From assembly GCA_964424805.1 (NCBI GenBank), contig CAYRKH010000003.1, positions 54,187 through 118,186 on the forward strand: 64,000 bases of DNA, read 5' to 3'. The stretch comes from IDS-8 sp964424805. GTDB lineage: Bacteria; Pseudomonadota; Gammaproteobacteria; Steroidobacterales; Woeseiaceae. The translations under genes and the position numbers were made by a program. This document shows, piece by piece, positions 42,417-50,971 of the stretch (the first letter of the stretch is position 1; each line of letters opens with the position of its first letter). A model generated the notes under the pieces. The model saw only the letters and a program-made list of their open reading frames with translations. It searched no databases and was not told the DNA's origin.

Positions 42417-43420
42417 GGCAGGCGGAGGCGGCGCCAGAGGAGGCGCCAGCGGTATTGCAGGTCCTGGCGGAACACGCGCGGGTGGTGCAGCTTGCGGTAC
42501 CAGCGCACCAAGCGGTCGGCAAACAGCGCGTACGTTTTTTCGGCAAGCGTCGGCGCGCGGGGTGCGCGACAGGACGTCGGGTAACCGTAGGCCCTCAAGG
42601 TCTCGCCCTGGATGTACTCGAGCACTTCGATCTCGCGCGGCGTGAACGCGCGGCGGTAGGCGCCGATCTTGCTCGCGCTGATGCCCTGGCGCAGGGACGA
42701 ATGCCAGGGGCCCTGGGCGTCCAGCTCCCGGCTCAGCGACGACCGCGAGTAAGTGGCCACCGTGTCGATTTTGGGCTCCCCCAGGAAACGAAAGATTGCG
42801 GATACGGTCGCCCGAGGGTCGGTTACGAGATCCTCGTAGCGCACGACCAGCGTGCCCGCAGCGCCCTCGTCGGCGCAGTAAGCGTCCCAGTGCCGAACCT
42901 CGTCGCGCCACACCCGGCCGACGCCGCAGGCCGTCACCGGGTAGAAGATCATGCGCCGCATCGCTTCCGCCACGTCGCGCCCGTCGCGTACCAGGTGAAT
43001 CAGCTTTGCGTCGGGAAAGTCGCGCCGGATCGCGCGCAGATGGCGGATATGGCCCGGCGTCTTGTCACCCCAGCGCCCGGCGCCGTGCCGCTCGGCGTAG
43101 AGGGAGAACAGCGCCTCGACGACGCCGGCGAACGAGGGCTGCGGCAGCCGCGCTTCAACGTCGTCCACGGAGACGTCCAGCCGCCACTCGCGGATGAACG
43201 CGTCGCGCAGCAGCGCGCCGATCAGCCGCCGCCGGTTCTGCGGCTGTGCGAGGTCCCGCCAGGTATGGGCGATACAGCCGAAGCGGGCATAGACGTGGCT
43301 TTCCGGCGGCACGGCGATGTTCGGGTGGTTATCGACCAGGGTCTGCAGCAGGGTCGTCCCCGAACGGCCGCAGCCGACGATGAAGAAGGGCGCCGGCCGG
43401 GGATCGCCGCACGCCGTCAC
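42413..43420 (-). CDS. Sulfotransferase-family protein
   Basis: A 335-residue sulfotransferase: FFIVGCGRSGTTLLQ gives the 5'-phosphosulfate loop at 16-23, GRWGDKTPGHIRHL the central catalytic region, KLIHLVRDGRDVAEAM the 3'-phosphate motif, and RYEDLVTDP the C-terminal segment. It begins with GTG at 43420 overlapping the stop of the flippase gene (GTGA), so the flippase and sulfotransferase are a coupled pair, hinting that sulfation happens on or near the flipped intermediate. The stop codon TAG lies within a REP half-element (GTAGGAGC). Acceptor unknown. Confidence 0.85.
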   Translation of the reverse strand: MTACGDPRPAPFFIVGCGRSGTTLLQTLVDNHPNIAVPPESHVYARFGCIAHTWRDLAQPQNRRRLIGALLRDAFIREWRLDVSVDDVEARLPQPSFAGVVEALFSLYAERHGAGRWGDKTPGHIRHLRAIRRDFPDAKLIHLVRDGRDVAEAMRRMIFYPVTACGVGRVWRDEVRHWDAYCADEGAAGTLVVRYEDLVTDPRATVSAIFRFLGEPKIDTVATYSRSSLSRELDAQGPWHSSLRQGISASKIGAYRRAFTPREIEVLEYIQGETLRAYGYPTSCRAPRAPTLAEKTYALFADRLVRWYRKLHHPRVFRQDLQYRWRLLWRRLRLP

Positions 43421-44859
43421 GTCGACCCTGTCGGCAGGAGCGAGCGGAGGACGAAACGGATCTCGTCGCCGCGTACGAAGCCGGTTGCCAGCAGGCAGGC
43501 CAGGAACACGGAAAGCGACAGGATGGCGGCCACGAAGGCATTGATGTCGGCGGCAAGCGCGGCGATGGCGATCACGGTGCCGATGACCGTCGGCATCAGC
43601 AGCCACTGCCCGAAACGGAAATCCCGTCGGCCGGCGCACGAGAGCGCATACAGCACGATCAGGAGGGCGCCGCTGAATACGCCCGCCCAGGCCGCGCCCT
43701 CGGCTCCCATCAGGGGGATCAGTATCGCGTTCGCGCCGATGTGGGCGGCCACGGCCACGGCGAGGCAGGCCACCCGCCGGAAATGCAGGTCGACGCTCGA
43801 CAGCAGGAGTTGCAGCGCCACCATCATGCCGCGGGTCGCCATGACGCCGCCGAGGATGCGCAGGACGGGAACGCTGGCGGTGAACTCTTCGCCGAACAGG
43901 AACAGGATCAGCTCGTCCGCCAGGATGAAGGTGACCACGCCCGCCGCCATGCCGGCGACCGAGAGGAAGCGTGTCATCATGCTGGAGAAGACGATGTAGG
44001 CTTTGCCGGGTTCGTGGCTTGCCTTGAAGATCGCGGGTGCGAACACGCGCCCGGCCACCACCGCGAACTTGAGGACCAGCTCGACCAGCTTGAAGGCCGC
44101 CGCGTAGATTCCCGCTTCCCGGACGCCGGCCAGGGCCGACAGCAGCACGACGTCCGCCCGGTAGTAGATATTCCCGAGGATGTTGCTCAGCGCGTACTGG
44201 GTGCTGGACCGGGCGGTGTCGACGATGTGCCGGGCGTTCCAGGTCGGGCGAACCCGGCGGAACGACAGGATCAGCCAGACGCCGGTGACGAGGCCGCCGC
44301 CGATGACGTAGGCCCAGCCGACGTCCTCCAGGGCAAGCTCGTCCGCCGCATAGATGAAATAAACCGCGAGGATGGCGAGCGGTGCCAGCCCCTGGAAGAT
44401 CGCGTTGATCTGCATCGTCTGGTAGCAGGAGTACACCGCACCGACGTTCGTCTGCACGTTGAGTATGAAACCGTACGGCAGCAGGATCAGCAGGAAAGCG
44501 AGCACCGGGTTCGGAGCCAGCAGCCAGGCAGCGGCGGCCAGCAGCAGGTACAGGGCGATGAAGATGACGCCGCTGGCGGCGAGGCTCGAACCGAGGAGAG
44601 CGGGGAGGTGGTCGTGGTTGCGCGAGCCTTCCTGCACCATCCACAGCGCCATGCCGTGTCCCATGATCGTCGAGGCGAGCACGGTCCAGGCGTAGGCCGT
44701 GACGAAAATGCCGTAGGCGTCGGCGCCGAGCTTGCGGGCGATCAGCACCTCGACCAGCGTAAAGACGAGTTGTGCTACGATCCCTCCGGTAACGAGCGCG
44801 ATCGCGTTGTACGCCAGGCGCTGTACCTGCGATCCCATCTTTCCGTCGTTACCCGCCAT
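43417..44859 (-). CDS. Wzx-type polysaccharide flippase, second copy
   Basis: A 480-residue protein with about fourteen hydrophobic helices; the start QRLAYNAIALVTGGIVAQLVF and central SSTQYALSNILGNIYYRADVVLLSALAGVREAGIYAAA are typical of polysaccharide transporters (Polysacc_synt family). It is quite unlike the flippase at 19154 in sequence detail, so the two are not a recent duplication. It is divergent from the HAD/ACP cassette (84-base gap) and coupled to the sulfotransferase gene. It may handle a second repeat unit or a modified one. Confidence 0.87.
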   Translation of the reverse strand: MAGNDGKMGSQVQRLAYNAIALVTGGIVAQLVFTLVEVLIARKLGADAYGIFVTAYAWTVLASTIMGHGMALWMVQEGSRNHDHLPALLGSSLAASGVIFIALYLLLAAAAWLLAPNPVLAFLLILLPYGFILNVQTNVGAVYSCYQTMQINAIFQGLAPLAILAVYFIYAADELALEDVGWAYVIGGGLVTGVWLILSFRRVRPTWNARHIVDTARSSTQYALSNILGNIYYRADVVLLSALAGVREAGIYAAAFKLVELVLKFAVVAGRVFAPAIFKASHEPGKAYIVFSSMMTRFLSVAGMAAGVVTFILADELILFLFGEEFTASVPVLRILGGVMATRGMMVALQLLLSSVDLHFRRVACLAVAVAAHIGANAILIPLMGAEGAAWAGVFSGALLIVLYALSCAGRRDFRFGQWLLMPTVIGTVIAIAALAADINAFVAAILSLSVFLACLLATGFVRGDEIRFVLRSLLPTGST

Positions 44860-44943
44860 CTGCCCTTGAACTACACTCGTGGTAAAGGGAGTCTAAATCA
44901 TACGAAGAAGGAGCCAGGGACTTTTGCGGAGTTCAATCCCACG

Positions 44944-46788
44944 ATGAGCGCCGTGCCGGAGACGGATTCGGCCGCGGATCTTGCCGCATTGCGTGACGAG
45001 CTGGCCGGCAGCACCCTGGGCACGGCCAGCGTCGAACGCATCTACCGCCGCGTCGCCGGCTGCCCCGAGCTCGCCGACCTGAAGGTCGCCTGGCTCGGCA
45101 ATCACACGCTCGAACCGGTGCTTCGGCACGCCACCGCGGTTGCCTTCACCCGCGGCCTGACGCTCGCGAGCCACGTAGGGGCATTCGACCAGCACTTCCA
45201 GGAGATCGTCGATCCGGCATCCGCGCTGCACGCCTTTGCGCCGGGTGCGATCGTGCTGTCCCTGTCGCTCCGCGGGTTGGCCCCCGCGCTCGTAACCGGC
45301 GGCGCCTCCCTGACCGCACGGGAGCGGCACGCCGAGGCGGAGCGGGTTCTCGAGCACGTCCGCCAGTGGGTGAGCGCCGCCGCCGAACGCACGGCAGCGA
45401 GCCTCGTGATCTGCAACTTCCCGCGTACGCCGCGCCCCGCCCTCGGGCTCGCGGACCCCGGCAGCGCCGCGGGCGAGGCGGCCGTCACCGCCCGGCTGAA
45501 CGAAAGGCTGGCAAGCGCCTACCGCAACGATCCCCGGGTACACGTGCTGGACGTCGACCTCGCGATCGGGAACGCCGGCCGCATGGCGTCGTGGAACCCG
45601 CCGATGTACCACCTCGCGCGTATCGAATGGAGCGGCCCGGGGTTGGCCGCCGCCGCCGAACTTCTTGCGCGGGCTTTGCGTGCGCTGGTGCGGCCCGCGA
45701 AGAAATGCCTGCTCCTGGATCTCGACGATACGCTCTGGGGCGGCATCGTCGGCGAAGACGGCGTCGAAGGCCTGCGCATCGAAGCCGGCGATGCGAAGGG
45801 CGATGCGTTCCTCGCGTTCCAGCGAGTGATCCTGGATCTCAAAGCGCGCGGCATCCTGCTGGGCCTGGTCAGCAAGAACAACCGGGCCGACGTGGAGGAA
45901 GCCTTCCGAAGCCTCGACATGCCGCTGCGGCTCGAGCACTTCGCCGCCACCCGCATCGACTGGCAGCCCAAGCACAGCAACATCGAGAGCATCGTTGCGG
46001 AGCTCGGCATCGGGTACGACAGCGTGGTATTCGTGGACGACAATCCGGTGGAATGCGAGCTGGTCCGCCAGGCGCTGCCCGAGGTCGAGGTGATCCGGCT
46101 TCCCGGCGACCCGGCGGCCTATGCCGACCTCCTTGCGGACTGCTGGCACTTCGACAAGCTCGCGCTGACCGAGGAGGATGCCCGCAAGACGGAGCAGTAT
46201 CGCGACAACGCGGCGCGCGTGGAGAGCCGGCGCACCGCCGTAGACCTCTCGGCGTACCTGGAGAGCCTCGGTACCCGCGTGGAGATCGGCGCCGCGACGG
46301 AAGCGCGGCTGGCCCGGCTGCACCAGCTCTTCGGGAAGACCAACCAGTTCAACGCCACGACCCGGCGTTACACGCTGGCGGAGTTGCAGCAGTTCGCCGA
46401 ATCGGAAGACTGGCTGCTGGAATGGATCAGGGTCCGGGACAACTTCGGGGACCTCGGCGTGGTCGGCGCCTACCTCGTCCGGCTGGATATGCCCGAGCCG
46501 GAGATCGACAGCTTCATCCTGAGCTGCCGAGCCCTCGGCCGCGAGATCGAGACGGCCGCCTGCAACCGTATCAGGGAGCGCGTGTTCGGCGCCGGCGCGA
46601 GTGCGCTGCGCGCGCGCTTCATACCGACGCGCAAGAACCGGCCGGCGGCGGACTTCTACGAGGCACAGGGCTTTACCCTGGTCGGCACGGCGGCCGACGG
46701 GACCAGGAGCTACCGGCTTGCCGCCGACGACGGTGCCCCGCGTCCCTGCGCCGTGCACGACATCGCGATCATCGAGGGGTGCGCATGA
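44944..46788 (+). CDS. FkbH-like HAD-IIIC family protein
   Basis: A 614-residue protein. Residues about 1-245 form an SGNH-hydrolase-like region; residues about 253-400 are an HAD-IIIC domain with the nucleophile motif LLDLDDTLWGG (Asp259, Asp261); the C-terminal 200 residues resemble a GNAT-type acyltransferase (NPVECELVRQ, FNATTRRYT, RVRDNFGDLGVVG, IPTRKNRPAADFYEAQGF). FkbH relatives load a glyceryl or similar C3 unit from 1,3-bisphosphoglycerate onto an acyl carrier protein. The next gene, overlapping by ATGA, encodes just such a carrier protein, which strongly supports an acyl-loading role here. Confidence 0.87.
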   Translation: MSAVPETDSAADLAALRDELAGSTLGTASVERIYRRVAGCPELADLKVAWLGNHTLEPVLRHATAVAFTRGLTLASHVGAFDQHFQEIVDPASALHAFAPGAIVLSLSLRGLAPALVTGGASLTARERHAEAERVLEHVRQWVSAAAERTAASLVICNFPRTPRPALGLADPGSAAGEAAVTARLNERLASAYRNDPRVHVLDVDLAIGNAGRMASWNPPMYHLARIEWSGPGLAAAAELLARALRALVRPAKKCLLLDLDDTLWGGIVGEDGVEGLRIEAGDAKGDAFLAFQRVILDLKARGILLGLVSKNNRADVEEAFRSLDMPLRLEHFAATRIDWQPKHSNIESIVAELGIGYDSVVFVDDNPVECELVRQALPEVEVIRLPGDPAAYADLLADCWHFDKLALTEEDARKTEQYRDNAARVESRRTAVDLSAYLESLGTRVEIGAATEARLARLHQLFGKTNQFNATTRRYTLAELQQFAESEDWLLEWIRVRDNFGDLGVVGAYLVRLDMPEPEIDSFILSCRALGREIETAACNRIRERVFGAGASALRARFIPTRKNRPAADFYEAQGFTLVGTAADGTRSYRLAADDGAPRPCAVHDIAIIEGCA

Positions 46789-47015
46789 ACGAGAAGCTGC
46801 AAAGCATCGTGGCGGAAACGCTGGGCCTGCCTGCGGGTGCCGTAACGCCGGACCTGCAGCGCGAGGCGGAAGCGGCATGGGATTCCCTGAACCACCTGCG
46901 GCTGATCACCGCCGTCGAGGAGGCCTTCGGCGTCAGGTTCACCATGGCGGAGATCCAGGCCATCACCACCGCCGGCGAGCTGGAGCGGACCCTGGCCGCG
47001 CATGAAGCAAGCTGA
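46785..47015 (+). CDS. Acyl carrier protein
   Basis: A 76-residue carrier protein with the four-helix pattern and the phosphopantetheine site WDSLNHL (Ser34). It begins in the ATGA overlap with the FkbH-like gene and its stop overlaps the ATG of the acyltransferase gene (TGATG at 47013-47017). Discrete carriers with an FkbH partner hold glyceryl, lactyl or other small acyl thioesters. The neighbours imply the acyl group is then moved onto a sugar of the polymer. Confidence 0.9.
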   Translation: MNEKLQSIVAETLGLPAGAVTPDLQREAEAAWDSLNHLRLITAVEEAFGVRFTMAEIQAITTAGELERTLAAHEAS

Positions 47016-47545
47016 TGGAAGCCCGGAAAGTCGTACAGCGCTTCCTGGTGCCGGCTTTCGTGGTGACCGTCTATTACCTGCTGCGCTACCGCTGCAAGAT
47101 CAGTCCGCGGGCGGAGGTGGAGCTCAGCCCGAGGCTGCGTATCGGCGCGGGCAGCCAGATCAGCTCGTTCACCAAGCTCAAGGCGACGGACGGGGACGTC
47201 ACCATCGGCCGCAACGTGCACGTCGGCACCGGCTGCTTCATCTCGGCCGATGCCGGGGGTGTCCGCATCGGCGACTATTGCCTGATCAGCCCGAACGTGT
47301 GCATCGTCGGCAACGACTACCGCTACGACCGGCTGGACGTGCCGATCGCGCTCCAGGACAAGACTTCGAAAGGCATCACCATCGGCCGCGACGTGTGGAT
47401 CGGGGCGGGATGCATCGTCATGGACGGGGCCCACATTGCCGATCACTGCATCGTGACGCCGAACTCGGTCGTGACCGGCCGGCTGGAAGCCGGCACCGTT
47501 TCGCAGGGCCAGCCCGCGCGCCCCCTGTTCGTGCGGAGGCAATGA
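47015..47545 (+). CDS. Left-handed beta-helix (hexapeptide) acyltransferase
   Basis: A 176-residue protein with about six coils of hexapeptide repeats (V/I-x-I-G-x-x, for example VTIGRNVHVGTGCFIS and ITIGRDVWIGAGCIVMDGAHIADHCIVTPNSVV) ending SQGQPARPL, like WbbJ/maltose-type O-acetyltransferases. Normally these use acetyl-CoA; directly after the FkbH-like and carrier genes it could take the acyl unit from the carrier instead. An N-terminal hydrophobic helix (FLVPAFVVTVYYLL) suggests it is membrane-attached. It is translated in overlap with both neighbours. Confidence 0.87.
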   Translation: MEARKVVQRFLVPAFVVTVYYLLRYRCKISPRAEVELSPRLRIGAGSQISSFTKLKATDGDVTIGRNVHVGTGCFISADAGGVRIGDYCLISPNVCIVGNDYRYDRLDVPIALQDKTSKGITIGRDVWIGAGCIVMDGAHIADHCIVTPNSVVTGRLEAGTVSQGQPARPLFVRRQ

Positions 47546-47547
47546 GC

Positions 47548-48708
47548 ATGGCACGGCTCAGGGTCCTGCACGTCATGGACAAGCTGAGCGTCGACGGTTC
47601 GCAGATTGCGGGTCCTGCGCGCCAGCTCGCCTACCGGCTGCCGGCCTATCCGCCGGATCGCTGCGAGGCGCTCGTCTGCGGCCTGCGCGAAGACGAAAGC
47701 GCGCGCGAGTTCATGATGCAGTGCGGCGTCGAGGTCGTTTGCCTCGGTCGAAGCAAGTTCGACCCGCGCGTGCTCAAGGATCTAAAGCGGCTTGCGGACC
47801 GCTGGCACCCGACGCTGCTGCACCTGCACGGCTACGCCTCCTGGACCTTCGGCCGGATCCTCGGGCGGCAGGCGGGCCTGCCCGTGGTGATCCAGGAGCA
47901 TTTCATCGACCCGCGCATGCCGGCCGTCCAGCGCCTGGCCGACCGGGCGCTGAAACGCCGGCAGCAGTGCGCCATCGCGGTGTCCGAAGCCGTGAAGCGC
48001 TTCATGGTCGAGCAGCGCTGTATCCGGGAGACGCCTGTCGAGGTGATCTGGAACGCGGTGCCGGTGGCCGCGATCCGCGCCGAGGCCAGGGCGGCGGACA
48101 GCGGCGCGCTACGCGCGGCGCTGGATATCCCGCGGGAGGCGCCGGTCGTCGGCATCGTCGGGCGCCTTGCCCGGGAGAAAGGCCACGACTGTTTTCTCGA
48201 AGCGGCGGCGAGGATCCGGCGGCAGCGGCCCGATACGTATTTCGTGATTGTCGGGGCCGGGCCCTTGCAGGGCGCACTGCAGCGCCTGGCGACGAGCCTC
48301 GATCTCGACGACCGTGTCCGCTTTGCGGGCCACCAGTCGAACGTCGTGCCTTACCTCTCGATGTTCAGCATCAGCGTGCTGCCTTCGTTGAGCGAGGGCT
48401 TTCCGCTGGCGGCGCTGGAGACGCTCGCGGCCGGGACCGCGGCCGTCCTGACCGACCTTGACGGGTACCGCGGCGTCTACGCCGACGAAAGAGACGCGCT
48501 GATCGTGCCGGTGGGCAACCCGGACGCCACGGCGGCCGCGGCGCTGCGCCTCCTGGACGATCCGGCGCTGGCCGAACGCCTGGTCGGCAATGCAAGGCGG
48601 GTGCTGTCCAACTGCACCCTGGAGGTGGTGACCTCGCGGTACCTGGATCTTTACGAACGGGTGCTTTGCGAGGACGCCGGACCGGGTCTTCGGCGAGTCG
48701 TCCACTGA
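47548..48708 (+). CDS. GT4-family glycosyltransferase
   Basis: A 386-residue GT-B enzyme: LRVLHVMDKLSVDGSQIAGPARQLAYRL at the start, GIVGRLAREKGHDCF, VGAGP and the EX7E motif EGFPLAALE. Two in-frame ATGs are available: 47542 overlaps the preceding TGA, while 47548 has GGAGG at the better spacing of eight bases, so I start there. The gene continues the acyl cassette transcription unit and may transfer the sugar that is acylated by the cassette. Confidence 0.9.
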   Translation: MARLRVLHVMDKLSVDGSQIAGPARQLAYRLPAYPPDRCEALVCGLREDESAREFMMQCGVEVVCLGRSKFDPRVLKDLKRLADRWHPTLLHLHGYASWTFGRILGRQAGLPVVIQEHFIDPRMPAVQRLADRALKRRQQCAIAVSEAVKRFMVEQRCIRETPVEVIWNAVPVAAIRAEARAADSGALRAALDIPREAPVVGIVGRLAREKGHDCFLEAAARIRRQRPDTYFVIVGAGPLQGALQRLATSLDLDDRVRFAGHQSNVVPYLSMFSISVLPSLSEGFPLAALETLAAGTAAVLTDLDGYRGVYADERDALIVPVGNPDATAAAALRLLDDPALAERLVGNARRVLSNCTLEVVTSRYLDLYERVLCEDAGPGLRRVVH

Positions 48709-48727
48709 AGCGACACGCGAGGTTGCC

Positions 48728-50227
48728 ATGGTTGCCATCAACGTCATGCTGCCCGCCAACGGCGCACGCCGCTGGCATCGTATTACGGTCGACAGGCTCT
48801 CGGCGGCGGGACACGACGTCAGCGTCTCCACCTCGCCCGCTGCCGGTTTCCGCAACCGCCTGCTGGAGGCCCTGCTTGCCGCCGAGCGCCGGGTTCGCCA
48901 CACGACGGACACCAGCCTGACGGCGCCCGTCGCGGCTTTCGACAGCGGGACGGCAACCCGGCCGTTCCAGCTCCTGGTCGACCTTTCGGAAGGCGGGCCG
49001 CCGGAACCGGCTCCCGGCGAGGCGAGGGTACTGTCGGTGCTGTTCCAGGGACGGCCGGACCTGTCGGCGGCGGCGGAGGTCCTGTGCCGGGGCGAGGTGC
49101 CCGTCGTCGACCTGTGCCTCGACGGCAGGCCCTGCGCGCACGCGGCCCCGATGTCCTTTGGCCGCTCGTTCATCAGCCGCGGGCTGGACGACGTCGTTGC
49201 GCGGGCGGTCACGCTGCTCGTCGATTTCGCCGCCCGGTACGAATCCGCGGGCGGCGCACGTCCGCGATGGGCGGGAGCGACCGGTGCCCGGCCCAACCCG
49301 ACCCCCGCATCGGCCCTGGCCGGCGCCTGGGTATCGTCGGCGCTGCCGCGCCTTGTCCGGAAGGCCGTCCGGAGCCTGAAGTACCGCGGCGCGCACTGGC
49401 GGGTCGGCTACCGCATCATCGACGGGCCGGGAGTCGCCGACACGCTGTCGCTGGCGGGGCCCGCCTGGACGGTGCTGCCGGACAACGGCGACCGCTTCTA
49501 CGCGGATCCGTTCGCGGTCGAGTGGCGCGGCCGGCAGTTCATCTTCGTGGAGGAGTTCGTCCATGCCCGCGGCAAGGGCATCCTCAGCGTCGCGGAGCGA
49601 GATCCGGAGGGCCGCTTCGGCACGCCGCGGGGCGTCCTGGAGGAACCCTGGCATCTCTCGTACCCGCAGGTGTTCGCCCACGACGGCGAGATGTGGATGA
49701 TTCCCGAGAGCGGCGCCGGCAGCAAGCTCGTCCTGTACCGCGCCCGCGACTTTCCCGGGGATTGGGTAGAGCACCGGGTGCTGCTCGCCGATCGCGAAGT
49801 GTTCGATGCGACGCTGCTCCGGCACGAGGGCTACTTCTGGCTGCTCGGCACCGAGCGGGACGGCGCCGGCAACTCGTCGGACACGATGGTCGTGTTCCTT
49901 GCCGAACGGCTGGAGGGCCCATGGCGGCCGCACGGCATGAACCCGATCCTCATCGACAAAGCCGCCGCGCGGCCGGGGGGCGGCTTTGCGAGGCGCGGTG
50001 ACCGCATCGTGCTGCCCCTCCAGGACGGTACGGCCGGCTACGGCGGCGGCCTCGGGATTGCGGAGCTGATCCGTCTCGACCCCGATCGAGTCGAGCTGTC
50101 GAGGCCGGTTGCCATCGACGGCACGGGCGGCTGGCCCTATCCTCTCATCCACACGCTGAACCGGCAGGGCAGGCTGGAATGCATCGACGGGCTGGCGCAG
50201 GTGGCGAAGCACGGTGCGCCGTCGTGA
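48728..50227 (+). CDS. GINT1-like beta-propeller protein
   Basis: A 499-residue protein whose C-terminal half (about 240-490) repeats the C-terminal domain of the fusion at 4095-5771: RFYADPFAVEWRGRQFIFVEEF, WHLSYPQVFAHDGEMWMIPES, FDATLLRHEGYFWLLGT and RPGGGFARRGDRIVLPLQ. The domain belongs to the family named after plant glucosamine inositolphosphorylceramide transferase and looks like a five-bladed propeller. The N-terminal 230 residues are not the formyltransferase type; they have a weak Rossmann-like start and a variable linker. It lies 19 bases after the GT4 and overlaps the next membrane gene by GTGA. Reaction unknown. Confidence 0.7.
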   Translation: MVAINVMLPANGARRWHRITVDRLSAAGHDVSVSTSPAAGFRNRLLEALLAAERRVRHTTDTSLTAPVAAFDSGTATRPFQLLVDLSEGGPPEPAPGEARVLSVLFQGRPDLSAAAEVLCRGEVPVVDLCLDGRPCAHAAPMSFGRSFISRGLDDVVARAVTLLVDFAARYESAGGARPRWAGATGARPNPTPASALAGAWVSSALPRLVRKAVRSLKYRGAHWRVGYRIIDGPGVADTLSLAGPAWTVLPDNGDRFYADPFAVEWRGRQFIFVEEFVHARGKGILSVAERDPEGRFGTPRGVLEEPWHLSYPQVFAHDGEMWMIPESGAGSKLVLYRARDFPGDWVEHRVLLADREVFDATLLRHEGYFWLLGTERDGAGNSSDTMVVFLAERLEGPWRPHGMNPILIDKAAARPGGGFARRGDRIVLPLQDGTAGYGGGLGIAELIRLDPDRVELSRPVAIDGTGGWPYPLIHTLNRQGRLECIDGLAQVAKHGAPS

Positions 50228-50952
50228 GCAGCCCCATCGCCAGGCTGGCGAAGCTGCACGAGCGCAAGACGACGCTGCTGCTCGTCCTGCTCCTCGGGGC
50301 CGATCTCGTCTTCGTCGCGCTGCACGTGACCTATTACCTGACGCCGCTGCTGAATACGCGCTTCGACCTGGGCCAGGACGGCGGCTACCCGGAGATCTAC
50401 GGGTATCTCAAGTACCTGCTCGTCGCCGTCCTGTTCGAAGCGATCCGCCGGGATACGCAGCACAACAGCTGGTTTGCCTGGACACTGGTGTTCCTCGTGT
50501 TTCTCCTCGACGATGCCCTGCAGGTGCACGAAACGCTCGGCGGCCTGGTCGCCGCCGAGCTCCATTTCAGTCCGCCCTTCAATTTGCGGCTGCAGGATTT
50601 CGGCGAGCTGGCAGCGGCGGCGGCGCAGGGTTTCGTGCTGCTGGCGGTAGTGTCCTGGGCGTACTGGCGCGGCTCCCGAACCTTCAGGAAGGTGACGCAC
50701 GACATGCTGCTGCTGGTGGCGCTCCTCGTGTTCTGCGGGGTGTTCGCCGATACCGCGCACATGGCTTTCGAAGACAGGAGCCTCGTCTCCGGTGCGGTGG
50801 GAATCGTGGAGGACGGTGGGGAAATGATCGCCGCGAGCCTGATGCTCTGGTATGCCTCCCTGCTTACGGTACGCGGAGGCGATCCCGGCTTCTTCCTGCT
50901 CGATCTCCCGCCGGTGCGCAAGCGGAAGCAACGCCGACAGGCCTTCGAGTAA
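50224..50952 (+). CDS. Polytopic membrane protein of unknown function
   Basis: A 242-residue protein I do not recognise. About five to six hydrophobic helices are seen (LLLVLLLGADLVFVALHV, YLLVAVLFEAI, WFAWTLVFLVFLLDDALQVHE, FVLLAVVSWAYW, MLLLVALLVFCGVFADTAHMAF). Charged residues inside helices (DDALQVHE, DTAHMAFED) could bind a metal or carry a catalytic function, and a basic tail ends the protein. It begins with GTG in the GTGA overlap with the GINT1-like gene, so it is translated with it and probably works in the same step. Confidence 0.75.
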   Translation: MSSPIARLAKLHERKTTLLLVLLLGADLVFVALHVTYYLTPLLNTRFDLGQDGGYPEIYGYLKYLLVAVLFEAIRRDTQHNSWFAWTLVFLVFLLDDALQVHETLGGLVAAELHFSPPFNLRLQDFGELAAAAAQGFVLLAVVSWAYWRGSRTFRKVTHDMLLLVALLVFCGVFADTAHMAFEDRSLVSGAVGIVEDGGEMIAASLMLWYASLLTVRGGDPGFFLLDLPPVRKRKQRRQAFE

Positions 50953-50971
50953 ACCGCCCGCTCGTGCAGCG

